This document shows positions 34,382 to 44,720 of a stretch of 64,000 bases of DNA, in pieces. The position numbers and the translations under genes are program-made. This DNA is from Eubacterium sp. (GTDB taxonomy: Bacteria; Bacillota; Clostridia; Oscillospirales; Acutalibacteraceae). The DNA lies in NCBI GenBank assembly GCA_017463985.1, contig JAFUEH010000008.1, positions 1 through 64,000 of the forward strand, in the 5' to 3' direction. Below the pieces are notes generated by a model that searched no databases, was not told where the DNA came from, and was given only the letters and a program-made list of their open reading frames with translations. How positions within the stretch are numbered: the first letter of the stretch is position 1; every line of letters starts with the position of its first letter.

Positions 34382-37300
34382 TTAACTCACCTGTTTGAGT
34401 TCGCCGAAGGTCGTCTTTGCGCTGTAGTAGCCGAATTCCGGCAGCCGGGCGTTTTCGCGAATTTGGAACGTGCCGTTGCCATTGGCGATCTGCCGGTCCA
34501 CGTACATATACACGCGGCGGTCGGCAGTGTGCCAGCCGGAATTGCCGATTCCGGGTAAAACGCCCTCGTTCAGCGAAAAACGCGTTGCCCCCTCGCCTGA
34601 GGGATTGTAATTCAACGGCGAGCCGGATACGCCCAGCACGCACTCCCAGATGGGGTTCTGATAGTAGGCGGACGAAAAATCTTTTTTGCCGTAGGCGTAA
34701 TAGGTGTTCTCATACACAGCCGCCAGATCCTCCGCCGTCGCCATCCGCGGGGAAATATCGCCGTAGGTAAAGCTCATATTCGTGATCGGCGCGATCAGGG
34801 CCTCCGCCTTCGGCGCGTAATAGAAGCTCTTTGTGGTGTAATACAGATACAATCCCTCACCGCCGTTCCCCTCGTTGAGCGAGACGACCTCCGAGCCGAC
34901 CTTGAGATTGTGCTTTAAGAGCTTATATTCAACGCCCGCGCCGTTCGCAGCCGCGTAATCGTTGAACGTGAGCGCCTTGTTCACTGTCTTTGCGGCGTAT
35001 GCGCCATTGACATTGATCTTCTCCGGCGGGTCGTCGCCCTGATAAAGGAAGATATCCGTAATGCCGTTCTTCGCCGTGGCCGTGCGCCGGTAGCCGATGG
35101 CAATCCATTTGTCCGAGAAGGAATTGTAATTACAGTTCACGTCCGTCGCGCCGAACGCGCCCGACGTGCTGATCATATCGATGTACGCGTCCCGCTTCGA
35201 GTCGCCCACGCCGATATAGATCCCCTCGTAATAGGGCAGATCCGCACGGTTGTAGCCCAGGTGGATGTACTTTTGCTCGTCCGGACGCTTGCGCAGCTGG
35301 CTGAAGGAGGGCAGCTCCAGATCGACGCGATCAGCGTCGGAAACCGTATAGGTGGAGTTATAGCCGTTGATGAAGATCTCGTCGTTCACCGCCAGCTTCG
35401 TGATGGGGGCTGTGTAGCCGCTCGCGCCGGTGTTGGGGGTATAGTAGAGGAAATAGGATCCTTCCGACGATTTCACCGGGCCGCCGGCAAGATAACACTT
35501 GGTAGAACCCGCGTTCAGCGTGGAGGAGGCAATTTCATCGTCGGAATACAGCTTCAGAAGACCATAGGCGGCGTTTTTCTTTACGCCGGTACGCACGACG
35601 CCGATATAGGCGCAGTTTCCGGTTTTCTCATAATCGTCCGCCGATTCGTCCTCTTGCGAGGTAGCGTGTCCGTCCCAGCGATAGTACGCCGCCTCGTTCC
35701 CTCGCACCCATTTGCCGTTATCCAGGGAGCTTACGTTGGTATTATTCAGGTGCAGATCGTACCACGGGTGGGTGTTGGACAGATCCACGGGCATGATCTC
35801 CGCCATCTCCGTGATCATGGGGTAGCTGGAAATATCGTCGCAGGCTTCGGCAATCGAGGGCCACTGCTTTGACATATTGGAATAAAGGTCCGCAATGGCT
35901 GATTCCGGCGTTTTGCCAACGCCGCAAAAGATCGCGGTCACGTATTCCTTTGCCGCGTATTCATTGTTGACCGGCAGAATCTTTGCCTTCTGCGTCACCT
36001 TGTTGTTGTCGTTCCTGACTTCCTCGCGGTCGATCCCTCTGCCGCCCGCGTCGGTTTTCAGATAGAGATACAGGTATTTTGAGCCCTTGTTGGTGGTCTC
36101 CAGCGCAAGGTTCATCGGGTGTTCGTAATCGCCGGGGGTACGCAAATCGCACAGCGGCACAAAGCCGCCGGGCGTTTCGGGATTTTCCTGCGCACAGAAC
36201 GTAATATCCTCGCGTCGGAGGGGGCTGACGCCGTCGCGCGGCCCGGCGGTCAGCAGATAACGGGTCAGGATCTCCGTTTCATAGGCGTTTCCGTCGCCGT
36301 CCTTTGCCATCCACGACAGATCCGATTGCTGCTTCGCCTCATAATTGGTATACAGCGGGAAGTGCATCGTGTTTACGTTATAATAGCTCGCGCTGATCCC
36401 CGCGTGCATGATCGGGCAGCCCTGTATGCTGACGCTGCACGGAAGGAATGCGCCGGCAGGGGTTGTAAGCCCGGTATATTTGAGCTGTGAGGTCGTTTCC
36501 GTATACGGCGCGACGAGTCCCGCGATCCCGGTAATAGCGCGATAGGGGTTGTAGGTGTAGGAAACGCCGAAATACATCGCCGTGTGATAGATCATGTGGT
36601 CGTTTTCATCCCGGCTCACGTTATCCCACAGCTCGTACATGACGCGGTTGGTTTCCATATACATCGACCAGCCGCCGTCGTTACATGCCATGATCTTCCC
36701 GTCGAAGACGGTGTGGAACTGCTCGTAGGTATAGGTGTTGAGCACGCCGCCGCCTCTGTCATACCATACGGTGCCGAGGGTCATTTCTCCGGCGGAATCG
36801 GACATGACGCGCAGGGGCTCGCCGTCCTCCTCCAGCAGCTCAAAGCCGTTGTTGGCGGCATAGGACTGCATGAATTCTTCGTTGGAGCCGTATTTGCTAA
36901 ACTCAGTTTTATTGTCGCCCGCAAGAAAGTAGGAGAAGCCGCCCACGTACTGCGGCTGCGGTTCGCCGTTTTCATTCTCAGCCTTATACTGCGTCTTCGG
37001 CGTGAAGTAGATATAAAGGCCGTTTTCCGGGTCCTCCTCGTCCAGATAATACCGCGCGTAGTCCTTGGAGCTGGACACGTAGTTGTAGCCGCCGATGGTG
37101 GCGGAAAAGTAGCCCTTGACGTCGTCCTCCCAGTCCTCGTCGTCGATCTTAAGGATATTGTCGCTCCATCTGTGACTGAAATCTACCGCGTTGCCGCCGC
37201 TGAAGAGGCAGACCGGCTCCATACCGCAGCCAAGCTCCAGACGGTGGTCGAGAATCTCAAGCCCTGTGATCGGCGAGCCCGCCGAGGGGCTGCTCGTGAT

Positions 37301-39835
37301 ATACAGGCTCATGCCGTCCGGCGTGGCGCCGCCCTTTTCCTCGCCTGCCTTGGCGTAGGAGGCGTCGCCAAACGTATAGGCGAAATTCGGATTTGTTACG
37401 GTGTTGCACACGCGGATGTCCCGGATGGCGCTGTTCTCGTCGGGCGTGAGCTGATAGCCGAGAATGGTGTAGCCGTCGTAGGGCGTCAGGTTCACGTCAA
37501 AATACTCATAGTGGTTATCTTTCAGGTAATTGACAGCGTCCTCTTTCTTTTCTGCCCAGGATAGATGCACGGAGGAAATGAAGGTCTTGTTGTCGCCCTC
37601 CACGCCAATACTGATCGACTCCCCCTTGCCGGGAATGAACACATACAGGGGCGAGCCTTTCGTGTCGTTTACCTCCACGTCGTTGACGTTGACAGCCGTG
37701 CTGTTGATAATCAGCGACAGCGGGCGATAGCCCTCCGGCGGCTGAGGATCGCTTCCTGTCACGAAAGGATCCTCGCCCGGGACCACTTCGATGGGATCGC
37801 CGCAGGCGGGCGCTTTGGAATAATACATTGTGATCCAGCGGTCGTAGTTGCTCTGATAGGCGTTCAGTTCCGCGTGGTCAGCGGAAAGGTGCTCCATATT
37901 GAGCAGCTGCCACGTCGCCCAGTTTTTGGATTTCAGCGTTTTGCTATAAGCCGTCAGGGCGTGGTTGAACACGTCTTCCGTTGCGTTGCTCGTAACCGCG
38001 TCATAGCGCACCCTGTACTTGCCGTCAGCGTTCGTGCGCACGTCGGAGACGATATCCGGAATGCCCTCATAGCTGATCTCCTCTCTGGATTCCAGCGCAC
38101 CGGTGAGCTCAAGAATGGTCCAGACCAGCATGACAAGCCCCACCACCATCGCGACGTAGCTTAGCACCTGCATGGCGCAGAACAGTGCGCCGAAGACCGC
38201 GAAGCCGACCGCGGAACCGAGAGCGCCCGCCGCCAGATTCATGCCAACGACGGCAAGGCAGTTTGTGCCCAACGTCCAGAGAGACTGGCTGGCAAACAAA
38301 GTAACGAGCATGATCGCGCCGCCGTAGCCGAGTGTCGCGATATCGATCACGGACAGGATCTGAACTTTATCGCTGCCCTCCTCGCGAGCTTTCGCGTTTC
38401 TGGATTCGCGCAGGTCCACACCGGAAAGCTCCGCCTCGCGCGACGCATCGGTCTGTACGATCGTCTTACCAAACAACCCGGTATCTGAATCCATCCACAG
38501 GTACGCCCTGCCGTCCTCACAACCAAGAGCTTTCAGCTTCTGCATCGCCTCTTTGACCGCCTTGTCGCGTTTTGTGGCGTAATCCTCCGCCTGGAACAGC
38601 CCATCCACAAGCCGCGCAAAGCCGCCAAGCGTCAAGGCCACGGTCTGCGCGCCTGTCAGCGCCGCGACGATCGGATATACTGTGGCGGGATGGTCCTCAA
38701 GCGTCTCGTCCTGCGCCAGTTCCATTATATATTCGGCGAGGGTCATATCCACCGTATAGGTCTCGGTCTGCCGCGCCGTATCTTCTGTTCCTGTCTCAAG
38801 CAGATCGGCGTTGGAAACGATCTGTTCTCCCTTCTTCTGATACGGCAGGGATTCCAGCAGCTGATACGTTTTCAGCGCCTCGCTATATTCCGGGAAACGG
38901 CAGTTATCGCCGGCTTCAGTGAGCTTTTCATAGGCGTTTTCGTCCGTCATTCCTTCCAGCTCCGGATACCCCAGCGTTTCGCCGTATTCGTCCAGGAGGC
39001 GTTTTGCCTCTGTGTAATTCTCGCTGAAAGCGCGGATCTCCCTGATAAACGCCTTTGCGGGGTCCTGATAACGCTCGTCATACTCATTGCGCTCGGCGGA
39101 GTTCGCGTCCTCGTACGCCTTTGTAAGCTCGCTCTCTCTGGCGCGGTCCACCCAGGTGGAACCGTCCTCATTATAGTCGGAAACGGCGCTGCAGAGCAGC
39201 TCGGTGATCCGGCTGAGCACCATCACGCTGCCCCGCTGGATAAATTTTTCAAAAAACGTGATATCCGCCTCATTCAGCAGGAAGTTTCCGAAAAGATTGT
39301 CCTCGGCGTTATGCGACTTCGTCTCGTCCACATAGAAGAGGTTCAGCGAATCGTACGCCAGCAGCGCGTTGGGGCTGCCCGCCTCCACCTTCTGGCGGAA
39401 ATCGCTCACCAGCGCCATGATCTGCCCGGCTTCGTTCTTGAATTCGGTCACGTGCTCGTCCAGAAATTCCTCATACGTCATTTTTTCAAAATGCGTATAT
39501 TTCATATCCAGCAGCGTCAGATCCGTGATCGCGTCGCCGGGATCCTCCGTGGTCTTATAGCCCATATAAATGCCCATCGGTTCCAACATTCCGCTGTAAG
39601 AGGACGCGCCCTCATTGAGGTTGGCGGAGGAGAAGATATAGCCCTCTGCCTCGCAGTAGCTGCGCGCCTGCTCCTCGGTTTCGCCGTAAAACATCTTCAC
39701 TTCGCTCATATAAGTTTTAGCGAGCTCAGTATCCTGTTTCGTTTCAGCAAGCGCAACCGTCCAAGGCTGCGCGCTGAACAGTAAGCAAACTACCATAAAT
39801 GCCGCAATCATTCGTGAAATTAATTTATTCTGCAT
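34382..39835 (-). CDS. Giant exported protein (1817 aa) with YLGYK/ITDI repeats
   Basis: Signal peptide 1-31 (WTVALAE). N-terminal repeat: YMSEVKMFYG ... GIYMGYKTTEDPGDAITDL; then a helical region to about 480 similar in layout to the 822-aa protein. Membrane hairpins lie near 500-590 (AIMLVTLFASQSLWTLG, VVGLVMLVWTILEL). The remaining 1200 residues hold further diverged repeats: FISSVHLSWA ... YTILGYQLTPDENSAIRDI, YVTAIFCGVGKTPESAIADL, IAIGYRRTATAKNGITDIFL. No enzyme motif or sorting signal is visible. The gene is GC-rich (a hand count of 38221-38280 gives 38/60) compared with the operon genes before it. It overlaps the upstream gene by 11 bases. Confidence 0.82.
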   Translation of the reverse strand: MQNKLISRMIAAFMVVCLLFSAQPWTVALAETKQDTELAKTYMSEVKMFYGETEEQARSYCEAEGYIFSSANLNEGASSYSGMLEPMGIYMGYKTTEDPGDAITDLTLLDMKYTHFEKMTYEEFLDEHVTEFKNEAGQIMALVSDFRQKVEAGSPNALLAYDSLNLFYVDETKSHNAEDNLFGNFLLNEADITFFEKFIQRGSVMVLSRITELLCSAVSDYNEDGSTWVDRARESELTKAYEDANSAERNEYDERYQDPAKAFIREIRAFSENYTEAKRLLDEYGETLGYPELEGMTDENAYEKLTEAGDNCRFPEYSEALKTYQLLESLPYQKKGEQIVSNADLLETGTEDTARQTETYTVDMTLAEYIMELAQDETLEDHPATVYPIVAALTGAQTVALTLGGFARLVDGLFQAEDYATKRDKAVKEAMQKLKALGCEDGRAYLWMDSDTGLFGKTIVQTDASREAELSGVDLRESRNAKAREEGSDKVQILSVIDIATLGYGGAIMLVTLFASQSLWTLGTNCLAVVGMNLAAGALGSAVGFAVFGALFCAMQVLSYVAMVVGLVMLVWTILELTGALESREEISYEGIPDIVSDVRTNADGKYRVRYDAVTSNATEDVFNHALTAYSKTLKSKNWATWQLLNMEHLSADHAELNAYQSNYDRWITMYYSKAPACGDPIEVVPGEDPFVTGSDPQPPEGYRPLSLIINSTAVNVNDVEVNDTKGSPLYVFIPGKGESISIGVEGDNKTFISSVHLSWAEKKEDAVNYLKDNHYEYFDVNLTPYDGYTILGYQLTPDENSAIRDIRVCNTVTNPNFAYTFGDASYAKAGEEKGGATPDGMSLYITSSPSAGSPITGLEILDHRLELGCGMEPVCLFSGGNAVDFSHRWSDNILKIDDEDWEDDVKGYFSATIGGYNYVSSSKDYARYYLDEEDPENGLYIYFTPKTQYKAENENGEPQPQYVGGFSYFLAGDNKTEFSKYGSNEEFMQSYAANNGFELLEEDGEPLRVMSDSAGEMTLGTVWYDRGGGVLNTYTYEQFHTVFDGKIMACNDGGWSMYMETNRVMYELWDNVSRDENDHMIYHTAMYFGVSYTYNPYRAITGIAGLVAPYTETTSQLKYTGLTTPAGAFLPCSVSIQGCPIMHAGISASYYNVNTMHFPLYTNYEAKQQSDLSWMAKDGDGNAYETEILTRYLLTAGPRDGVSPLRREDITFCAQENPETPGGFVPLCDLRTPGDYEHPMNLALETTNKGSKYLYLYLKTDAGGRGIDREEVRNDNNKVTQKAKILPVNNEYAAKEYVTAIFCGVGKTPESAIADLYSNMSKQWPSIAEACDDISSYPMITEMAEIMPVDLSNTHPWYDLHLNNTNVSSLDNGKWVRGNEAAYYRWDGHATSQEDESADDYEKTGNCAYIGVVRTGVKKNAAYGLLKLYSDDEIASSTLNAGSTKCYLAGGPVKSSEGSYFLYYTPNTGASGYTAPITKLAVNDEIFINGYNSTYTVSDADRVDLELPSFSQLRKRPDEQKYIHLGYNRADLPYYEGIYIGVGDSKRDAYIDMISTSGAFGATDVNCNYNSFSDKWIAIGYRRTATAKNGITDIFLYQGDDPPEKINVNGAYAAKTVNKALTFNDYAAANGAGVEYKLLKHNLKVGSEVVSLNEGNGGEGLYLYYTTKSFYYAPKAEALIAPITNMSFTYGDISPRMATAEDLAAVYENTYYAYGKKDFSSAYYQNPIWECVLGVSGSPLNYNPSGEGATRFSLNEGVLPGIGNSGWHTADRRVYMYVDRQIANGNGTFQIRENARLPEFGYYSAKTTFGELKQVS

Positions 39836-42800
39836 CTGCCTTTTCTCCTCCTTTCCGCTTTTTGAAATAGAACAGCGTTCCTGCTGTTATTAAAATTATC
39901 ATTATTGTACCTATAATAAAGACTGCTTTTCCGTCTGAGAAAACGGAGGCTCTGAGCTGTGTATCCTGATCTTCCGTATCCGTCAGCTCCAGCCTGCCGT
40001 AATCGGCGATGAAATACTCCTCAAGCTGATATATACTCGTCAGGTTGTTGCCGAGCCTTACATTGCCGCCTGATTCACTGCGCAGGTGGATCTCGGAATC
40101 CGGTTCAAGACCGTGGTCGAATATATATGCGCCGTCCTCCAGCACAAGGTTATCAAACGAGCCCGTGCCGTCATTATTCTTAATCACTGTGACGCCTGCC
40201 ACGTCTATCGAGCCTGCAGAGTCAATATACAGTCCGCCGCCTTCATCACCTGATGAGTTAGCAGTTACCGAGCAGTCCTGCATATATAAGTAGTTATTAT
40301 CAAAATACAGTGCGCCGCCGTTATCGCCTGCAGTATTTTTTATAAAGGTGCAGCCGATAAACCATGTTTTATCGTCCGTATTGCAGTAGAATGCGCCGCC
40401 GTTATCGCTTGATTTATTGGACTCGAAGCGTACGTTTTCAAAGTAAACCTCACCGTCGTCCTGATAAAATGCGCCACCGTCGTCATCATCTGCACTACAG
40501 TTTTTAATCGTGCCGCCTATCCATTCGGTTTCGCCACGGTCCTGATGTACGCCACCACCGAAATTTTCAATAGCGGTACAGGAAATGAGGTTTACGTTCT
40601 CGCAATTAAGCTTGTTATCATCGTCCTCAAGATAAATGCCGCCGCCGTAGTCAAGCGCTTTGCACTGTCTGATTGTGCAGTTTTTCATCGTTACCTTGGC
40701 GTTATCTCTCATATAGATAGCACCGCCCTCGTTTTGATAAAAGACTGCCATACTCGTCCAGCAGTTTGTAATCAGAACATTGGTAAGCTCTGCCGAGCCG
40801 TTATCGTTCAGCTTGATTGCGCCGCCCTTATCGGTAGTACCGCCGTTATAGAGCGTGCCGCCCGTCATAACAAGCGTGCCGTTACATTCAATCAGTCCTG
40901 CGGTGTTATCGCTTCGTCCGCCCATAATGCAGCCGCCCGTAAAGTTGCCGCAGCTTGCACGATTCGGGTTAGAATCTATGATTGTCAGCTTTGAGCCGCT
41001 GCCGACTTTAATACATTCGCCGTTATCCTGCGTCTTTTTAATCGTGCGGATAATCGGGTAACCGTTAAGGTCAAGCGTTACATCTTGACCGTGGGTAAGT
41101 TCAAGCACGTTTTCCAGCAGCCATGCGCTTTCAAGACGGATAGTAAGGTCTTCGCCGTTTCTTGCCTTGTTCCATGCGTCCTTAACCCTGGTATAATCCT
41201 CCCATTCGTTTTTATCCGCGTTGCCGACCTTTGAATTGCCGTAGTTTTCAAAGGTAATGCTCATATAGTCGCTGCCCCATTTTGAAGACATGAAGGGCCA
41301 TGAGCGGATGATTACTTCCTTACTTTCCATTGCTTCGCCGCTGCCGTTTACCCACATTTTGGCTTTCAAGCCGTAGGAACGGAACGTGAAACCGCCGCCG
41401 AAATCGGGCGTTGCGAAAACGGCTACGGGGGTTGCTGCGCCGAGATAGAAGGTGTGCGACTGCTTTTCGCCCTTGTCGTCAAGGTTATTTCGGTTAACCA
41501 CCCAGAGATGCAACTCACCTGCGGAGTCAATGAGCTCAATCGGCAGGTTATCGCTGTTCCAACCGCCTGCGTCATCGGTACATTCCAATTCCACTTTTAC
41601 CGTTACACGCATATCCTCGGGTACTTCATCATAGACGCCAAATTTTGCCTTGACGGTGTAACTTTGATTGATATTATCAGTAAGGGTAAGTTTGTCCTCT
41701 GTATAGGTGGTAACAACTTCTTCCGGCCAGTCGTACTCGCTACCGCTCTCGCCTTTTATTTTTCCGACTTTACAGCTTTTGACCTCAAAGCCTTCAAACA
41801 CACAGCCTGCAGCCGGCGTTGCTTTCAGCGTTACCTTGCCTGAGGCATAATCACCCACGCCGCTTACGGTGCCGTATTCGCGGTTATACTCCGCACGTAC
41901 CTGATATTCTTCGTTTACATAGGAACTGCCCTTTTTTGTTACCTTGGAAGATCCGAAGGTCGGGTACGGGTCGGAACCGATATTCTGGGTGAAAACTTCC
42001 TTAATATTTCCGCCGTAACTATCCGGTATAGCACGGCTCAGATCGCCGTCTTCATAGTTCAGCGCCCAACAGGAATGACCGTTTATGACCTCTTCAGCCG
42101 TATCCCATTGGTCGGAGCCCGCGTCGCCGTTCCCGATGACATGCGGACCCGTCGCGTTCATCGCAACGCAGCCCATGGATGCATCTTCATTTTTGCCCTC
42201 AATCGCGCCGACGTCTTTGTTGCCGCGGACGGGACCGGCGTTGAAACAATGATAGACTCTTCCTTGGCCGGAGATGCCGCCGACCTGGCAGTCGCCGCTT
42301 ACGCTACCGAGATTAATGCAACATACGACGCGTCTGCCCTGCGTTATGCCGATAATACCGCCGATATAGTCGTCACCCGTGGATTTCACTTCGCCGTCGT
42401 TAAAGCAGGCGAAAATGATTCCGTCATTCGCCATTTGGCCGCAGATGCCGCCGATACGCTCGGATTTTCCGCCGCCGCCAATCGTGCCGTGGTTAGCGCA
42501 GAATTCAATTCTGCCGCCGTCCAAAAAGCCGCAAATGCCGCCGCCGTAATCCCAGTTATGGTTCACCATACCATTATTAACGCAGTAACGGACCACGCCC
42601 ATTGAATAACCTACGATTCCGCCGCGGTTCGGGTCGTCGTCGTCATTGTTGACCGTTGCGTTTTGCGTGCAGTGCTCAATCATACCACCCCTCACACAGA
42701 CGCCTACAATGCCGCCCTCGTTATCGTCGGCAGCGTTTGTAATTCTGACCTCGCTGTAAATATTGACAAGGTGCCCGCATGCAAGCCAGCCGACGACTCC

Positions 42801-44720
42801 GCCGACGTGATAATCGCCATATACGGCGCCCTTTACTGCAAGGTTACTGATAACACTTCCGTTAACAACGCCGAAAAGACCGTTGTAGGTTTCCTTAGAT
42901 GTAACAGACAGACCGATAATGGCGTGACCGTGACCGTTAAAGCTTCCCTTAAAGGGATAGTCCGGCGAACTACCGATACGGCTCCATCCGTTACCCGCAA
43001 GGTTAATGTCGCGCATCAGGTGAATCGTCTTGAACTGCATACTGGTCCCGCGACTTACAAGGTAACTGAGCCCCGCAAGGTCGGAAGCGGAGTTGATATA
43101 TAAATCGTAGTCATACTTATGGTCTTCATACCACTCCGTGGTTACGCTGCCATCCCAAAGGTCAGCGTCGGTTACCTCACAGTCGTGAATTCTGGAGCCC
43201 CACTCGTCCATCGTTTCCACCGTAGAGGTATGCACAAAGCGGAAGCGTTCGTCATTTCCTCTATGATTACTGTAAAGCCAAAGCCATGTGCCGCTGCCGA
43301 GACTGCCGCCCTTTGCATTCCACACAAGCGCGTAATTGAGTTTACTGTGGAAAATATAGGCGCCGTCGTTTGTGTTTTCAAGGCTCCACAGTTGCTTGTC
43401 AGAGCCGTCATATTCTCCCATAGCAAGGTACTGCTGTTCGACTGCAGTGCCTTTATCCACCTGAATAACCTTATTATCATTTTTGCTCTTGAAATAGTAA
43501 TAGTCGCCACTTTTGCCGACGATCCAGGTCTGATTCTCGCCGCGGTGTTCCTTCCACAAGCAAAGCCATCCATCGCTTGTTTCATCAACGGCCGCCCAGC
43601 CTGCATGACAGGGTACAATCGCATATTCCTCGTCAAGACCGTAGCGGTCCAAATCCGTCGCCTCGCCGGATACATCCGCATTGAGAGTGAACTGAAATCT
43701 CTGAGCCGCACTGTGATTAGCGTTCCACAGTGTGACAGCGTTGCCGTTATTCGCGAGGTTACCATTGTTATCAATAACAAAATTCTGATTCAGCTTGCTG
43801 CAAATCTGATAAAAGCCCTTGCCCTCGTTATTGACTACCCATAGCTGCTTATCCGAGTGGTCAAAATCAGCAAGCTTCAGCGCAGCGCCATTCTTTGCCA
43901 CACCACCGTCAACCTCGAGCACATTGCCTGATTCGTAGTCCTCAAAATAGAAGTAGCCCTCTAACTCGCGGATAATAAAGGTATTGGTCTTTTTAGGCTT
44001 AATAGTCCAGATCTGTGTCGTGCCTTTTGAAGAAAGCTCAACAGCCGAGCTCGTAATCGTCTGAGGGCTAATGTAATAACTCTTTGAAACGTCGGCAGCT
44101 AATCTTGATAAACCAAAACTTTCAAATTTGAAAAAGAACTCATGCTCGGTAACGTTATTTTTCCAAAGCTGAACGTTTGTGCCCGCCGTTTCCTTATTGC
44201 CTGCTAAATTAAAGGAAAAGCGTGTATTGAGCTTCGGGCGAATGGCAAAACCGTCTTGCTTTTTTACAAGCTGAAAAAGCTGCTTATCCGAGCCATCATA
44301 ATTTCCAAGCTCCATACGTGTGCGTGCTTCTGCGTTGCCGCCGGCAAGCTGAAGCACCTTATGGGTAGCAGTATCTTCAAAGTAATAATAGTCGCCGCTG
44401 CCGTGCACAACCCACGATTGTGTGCCGGCAGAGTCCTCGAACCAGCTTTTAAGCTCAGTCAAACCGTCCGAGCCTGTGACTACCGCCATTTCCCGTGAAA
44501 TCTTGGGAACGATATAAAAACTGTTGCCCGAATCGGCAATTTCCTGCAATGATGATGCATAGACGTCACTGTCATCCATATACACAACTTCTGCATCAGG
44601 GTCGGTAAATTCATCAACGGAGTCGAAGTCGAAGCCCAACGCAAAAGCGTTAAACGGCACGGACACAATCATCACCAGCGCAATAAGAAACGCCGCTATT
44701 CTTTTTCTCATGCCGTTCAC
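39825..44720 (-). CDS. Giant surface protein (1631 aa): ricin-type lectin, GLUG repeats, beta-helix
   Basis: Signal peptide 1-28. Residues 45-500 hold three ricin-B-like beta-trefoil blocks (QSWVVHGSGDYYYFEDTAT, TNVQLWKNN, KQLWVVNNEGKGFYQI, AVTLWNANHSAAQRFQF), suggesting carbohydrate binding. Residues 560-910 are GLUG-type repeats (FNGHGHAIIGLS, YNGLFGVVNGS, VGGVVGW, GGICGFLDGGRIEFCANHG). After beta-sandwich regions, residues 1250-1560 form a right-handed beta-helix (GGAIYMRDNAKVTMKNCTI, GGGIYLEDDD, GGAFYCNTDD). A C-terminal membrane segment and KKRKGG tail anchor it, without LPXTG. Likely an adhesin or glycan scaffold; overlaps both neighbours. Confidence 0.85.
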   Translation of the reverse strand: MNGMRKRIAAFLIALVMIVSVPFNAFALGFDFDSVDEFTDPDAEVVYMDDSDVYASSLQEIADSGNSFYIVPKISREMAVVTGSDGLTELKSWFEDSAGTQSWVVHGSGDYYYFEDTATHKVLQLAGGNAEARTRMELGNYDGSDKQLFQLVKKQDGFAIRPKLNTRFSFNLAGNKETAGTNVQLWKNNVTEHEFFFKFESFGLSRLAADVSKSYYISPQTITSSAVELSSKGTTQIWTIKPKKTNTFIIRELEGYFYFEDYESGNVLEVDGGVAKNGAALKLADFDHSDKQLWVVNNEGKGFYQICSKLNQNFVIDNNGNLANNGNAVTLWNANHSAAQRFQFTLNADVSGEATDLDRYGLDEEYAIVPCHAGWAAVDETSDGWLCLWKEHRGENQTWIVGKSGDYYYFKSKNDNKVIQVDKGTAVEQQYLAMGEYDGSDKQLWSLENTNDGAYIFHSKLNYALVWNAKGGSLGSGTWLWLYSNHRGNDERFRFVHTSTVETMDEWGSRIHDCEVTDADLWDGSVTTEWYEDHKYDYDLYINSASDLAGLSYLVSRGTSMQFKTIHLMRDINLAGNGWSRIGSSPDYPFKGSFNGHGHAIIGLSVTSKETYNGLFGVVNGSVISNLAVKGAVYGDYHVGGVVGWLACGHLVNIYSEVRITNAADDNEGGIVGVCVRGGMIEHCTQNATVNNDDDDPNRGGIVGYSMGVVRYCVNNGMVNHNWDYGGGICGFLDGGRIEFCANHGTIGGGGKSERIGGICGQMANDGIIFACFNDGEVKSTGDDYIGGIIGITQGRRVVCCINLGSVSGDCQVGGISGQGRVYHCFNAGPVRGNKDVGAIEGKNEDASMGCVAMNATGPHVIGNGDAGSDQWDTAEEVINGHSCWALNYEDGDLSRAIPDSYGGNIKEVFTQNIGSDPYPTFGSSKVTKKGSSYVNEEYQVRAEYNREYGTVSGVGDYASGKVTLKATPAAGCVFEGFEVKSCKVGKIKGESGSEYDWPEEVVTTYTEDKLTLTDNINQSYTVKAKFGVYDEVPEDMRVTVKVELECTDDAGGWNSDNLPIELIDSAGELHLWVVNRNNLDDKGEKQSHTFYLGAATPVAVFATPDFGGGFTFRSYGLKAKMWVNGSGEAMESKEVIIRSWPFMSSKWGSDYMSITFENYGNSKVGNADKNEWEDYTRVKDAWNKARNGEDLTIRLESAWLLENVLELTHGQDVTLDLNGYPIIRTIKKTQDNGECIKVGSGSKLTIIDSNPNRASCGNFTGGCIMGGRSDNTAGLIECNGTLVMTGGTLYNGGTTDKGGAIKLNDNGSAELTNVLITNCWTSMAVFYQNEGGAIYMRDNAKVTMKNCTIRQCKALDYGGGIYLEDDDNKLNCENVNLISCTAIENFGGGVHQDRGETEWIGGTIKNCSADDDDGGAFYQDDGEVYFENVRFESNKSSDNGGAFYCNTDDKTWFIGCTFIKNTAGDNGGALYFDNNYLYMQDCSVTANSSGDEGGGLYIDSAGSIDVAGVTVIKNNDGTGSFDNLVLEDGAYIFDHGLEPDSEIHLRSESGGNVRLGNNLTSIYQLEEYFIADYGRLELTDTEDQDTQLRASVFSDGKAVFIIGTIMIILITAGTLFYFKKRKGGEKADAE

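Noticed and set aside
42075-42605. Long opposite-strand frames within the giant surface genes
   Set aside because: They mirror GLUG-repeat codons of the real gene; biased repeats and GC-rich codons leave the antisense frame open by chance.
42400-42900. Regular short repeats that could suggest a CRISPR array
   Set aside because: The periodicity is of protein repeats (GLUG), with variable DNA and no fixed repeat/spacer lengths; no cas genes.
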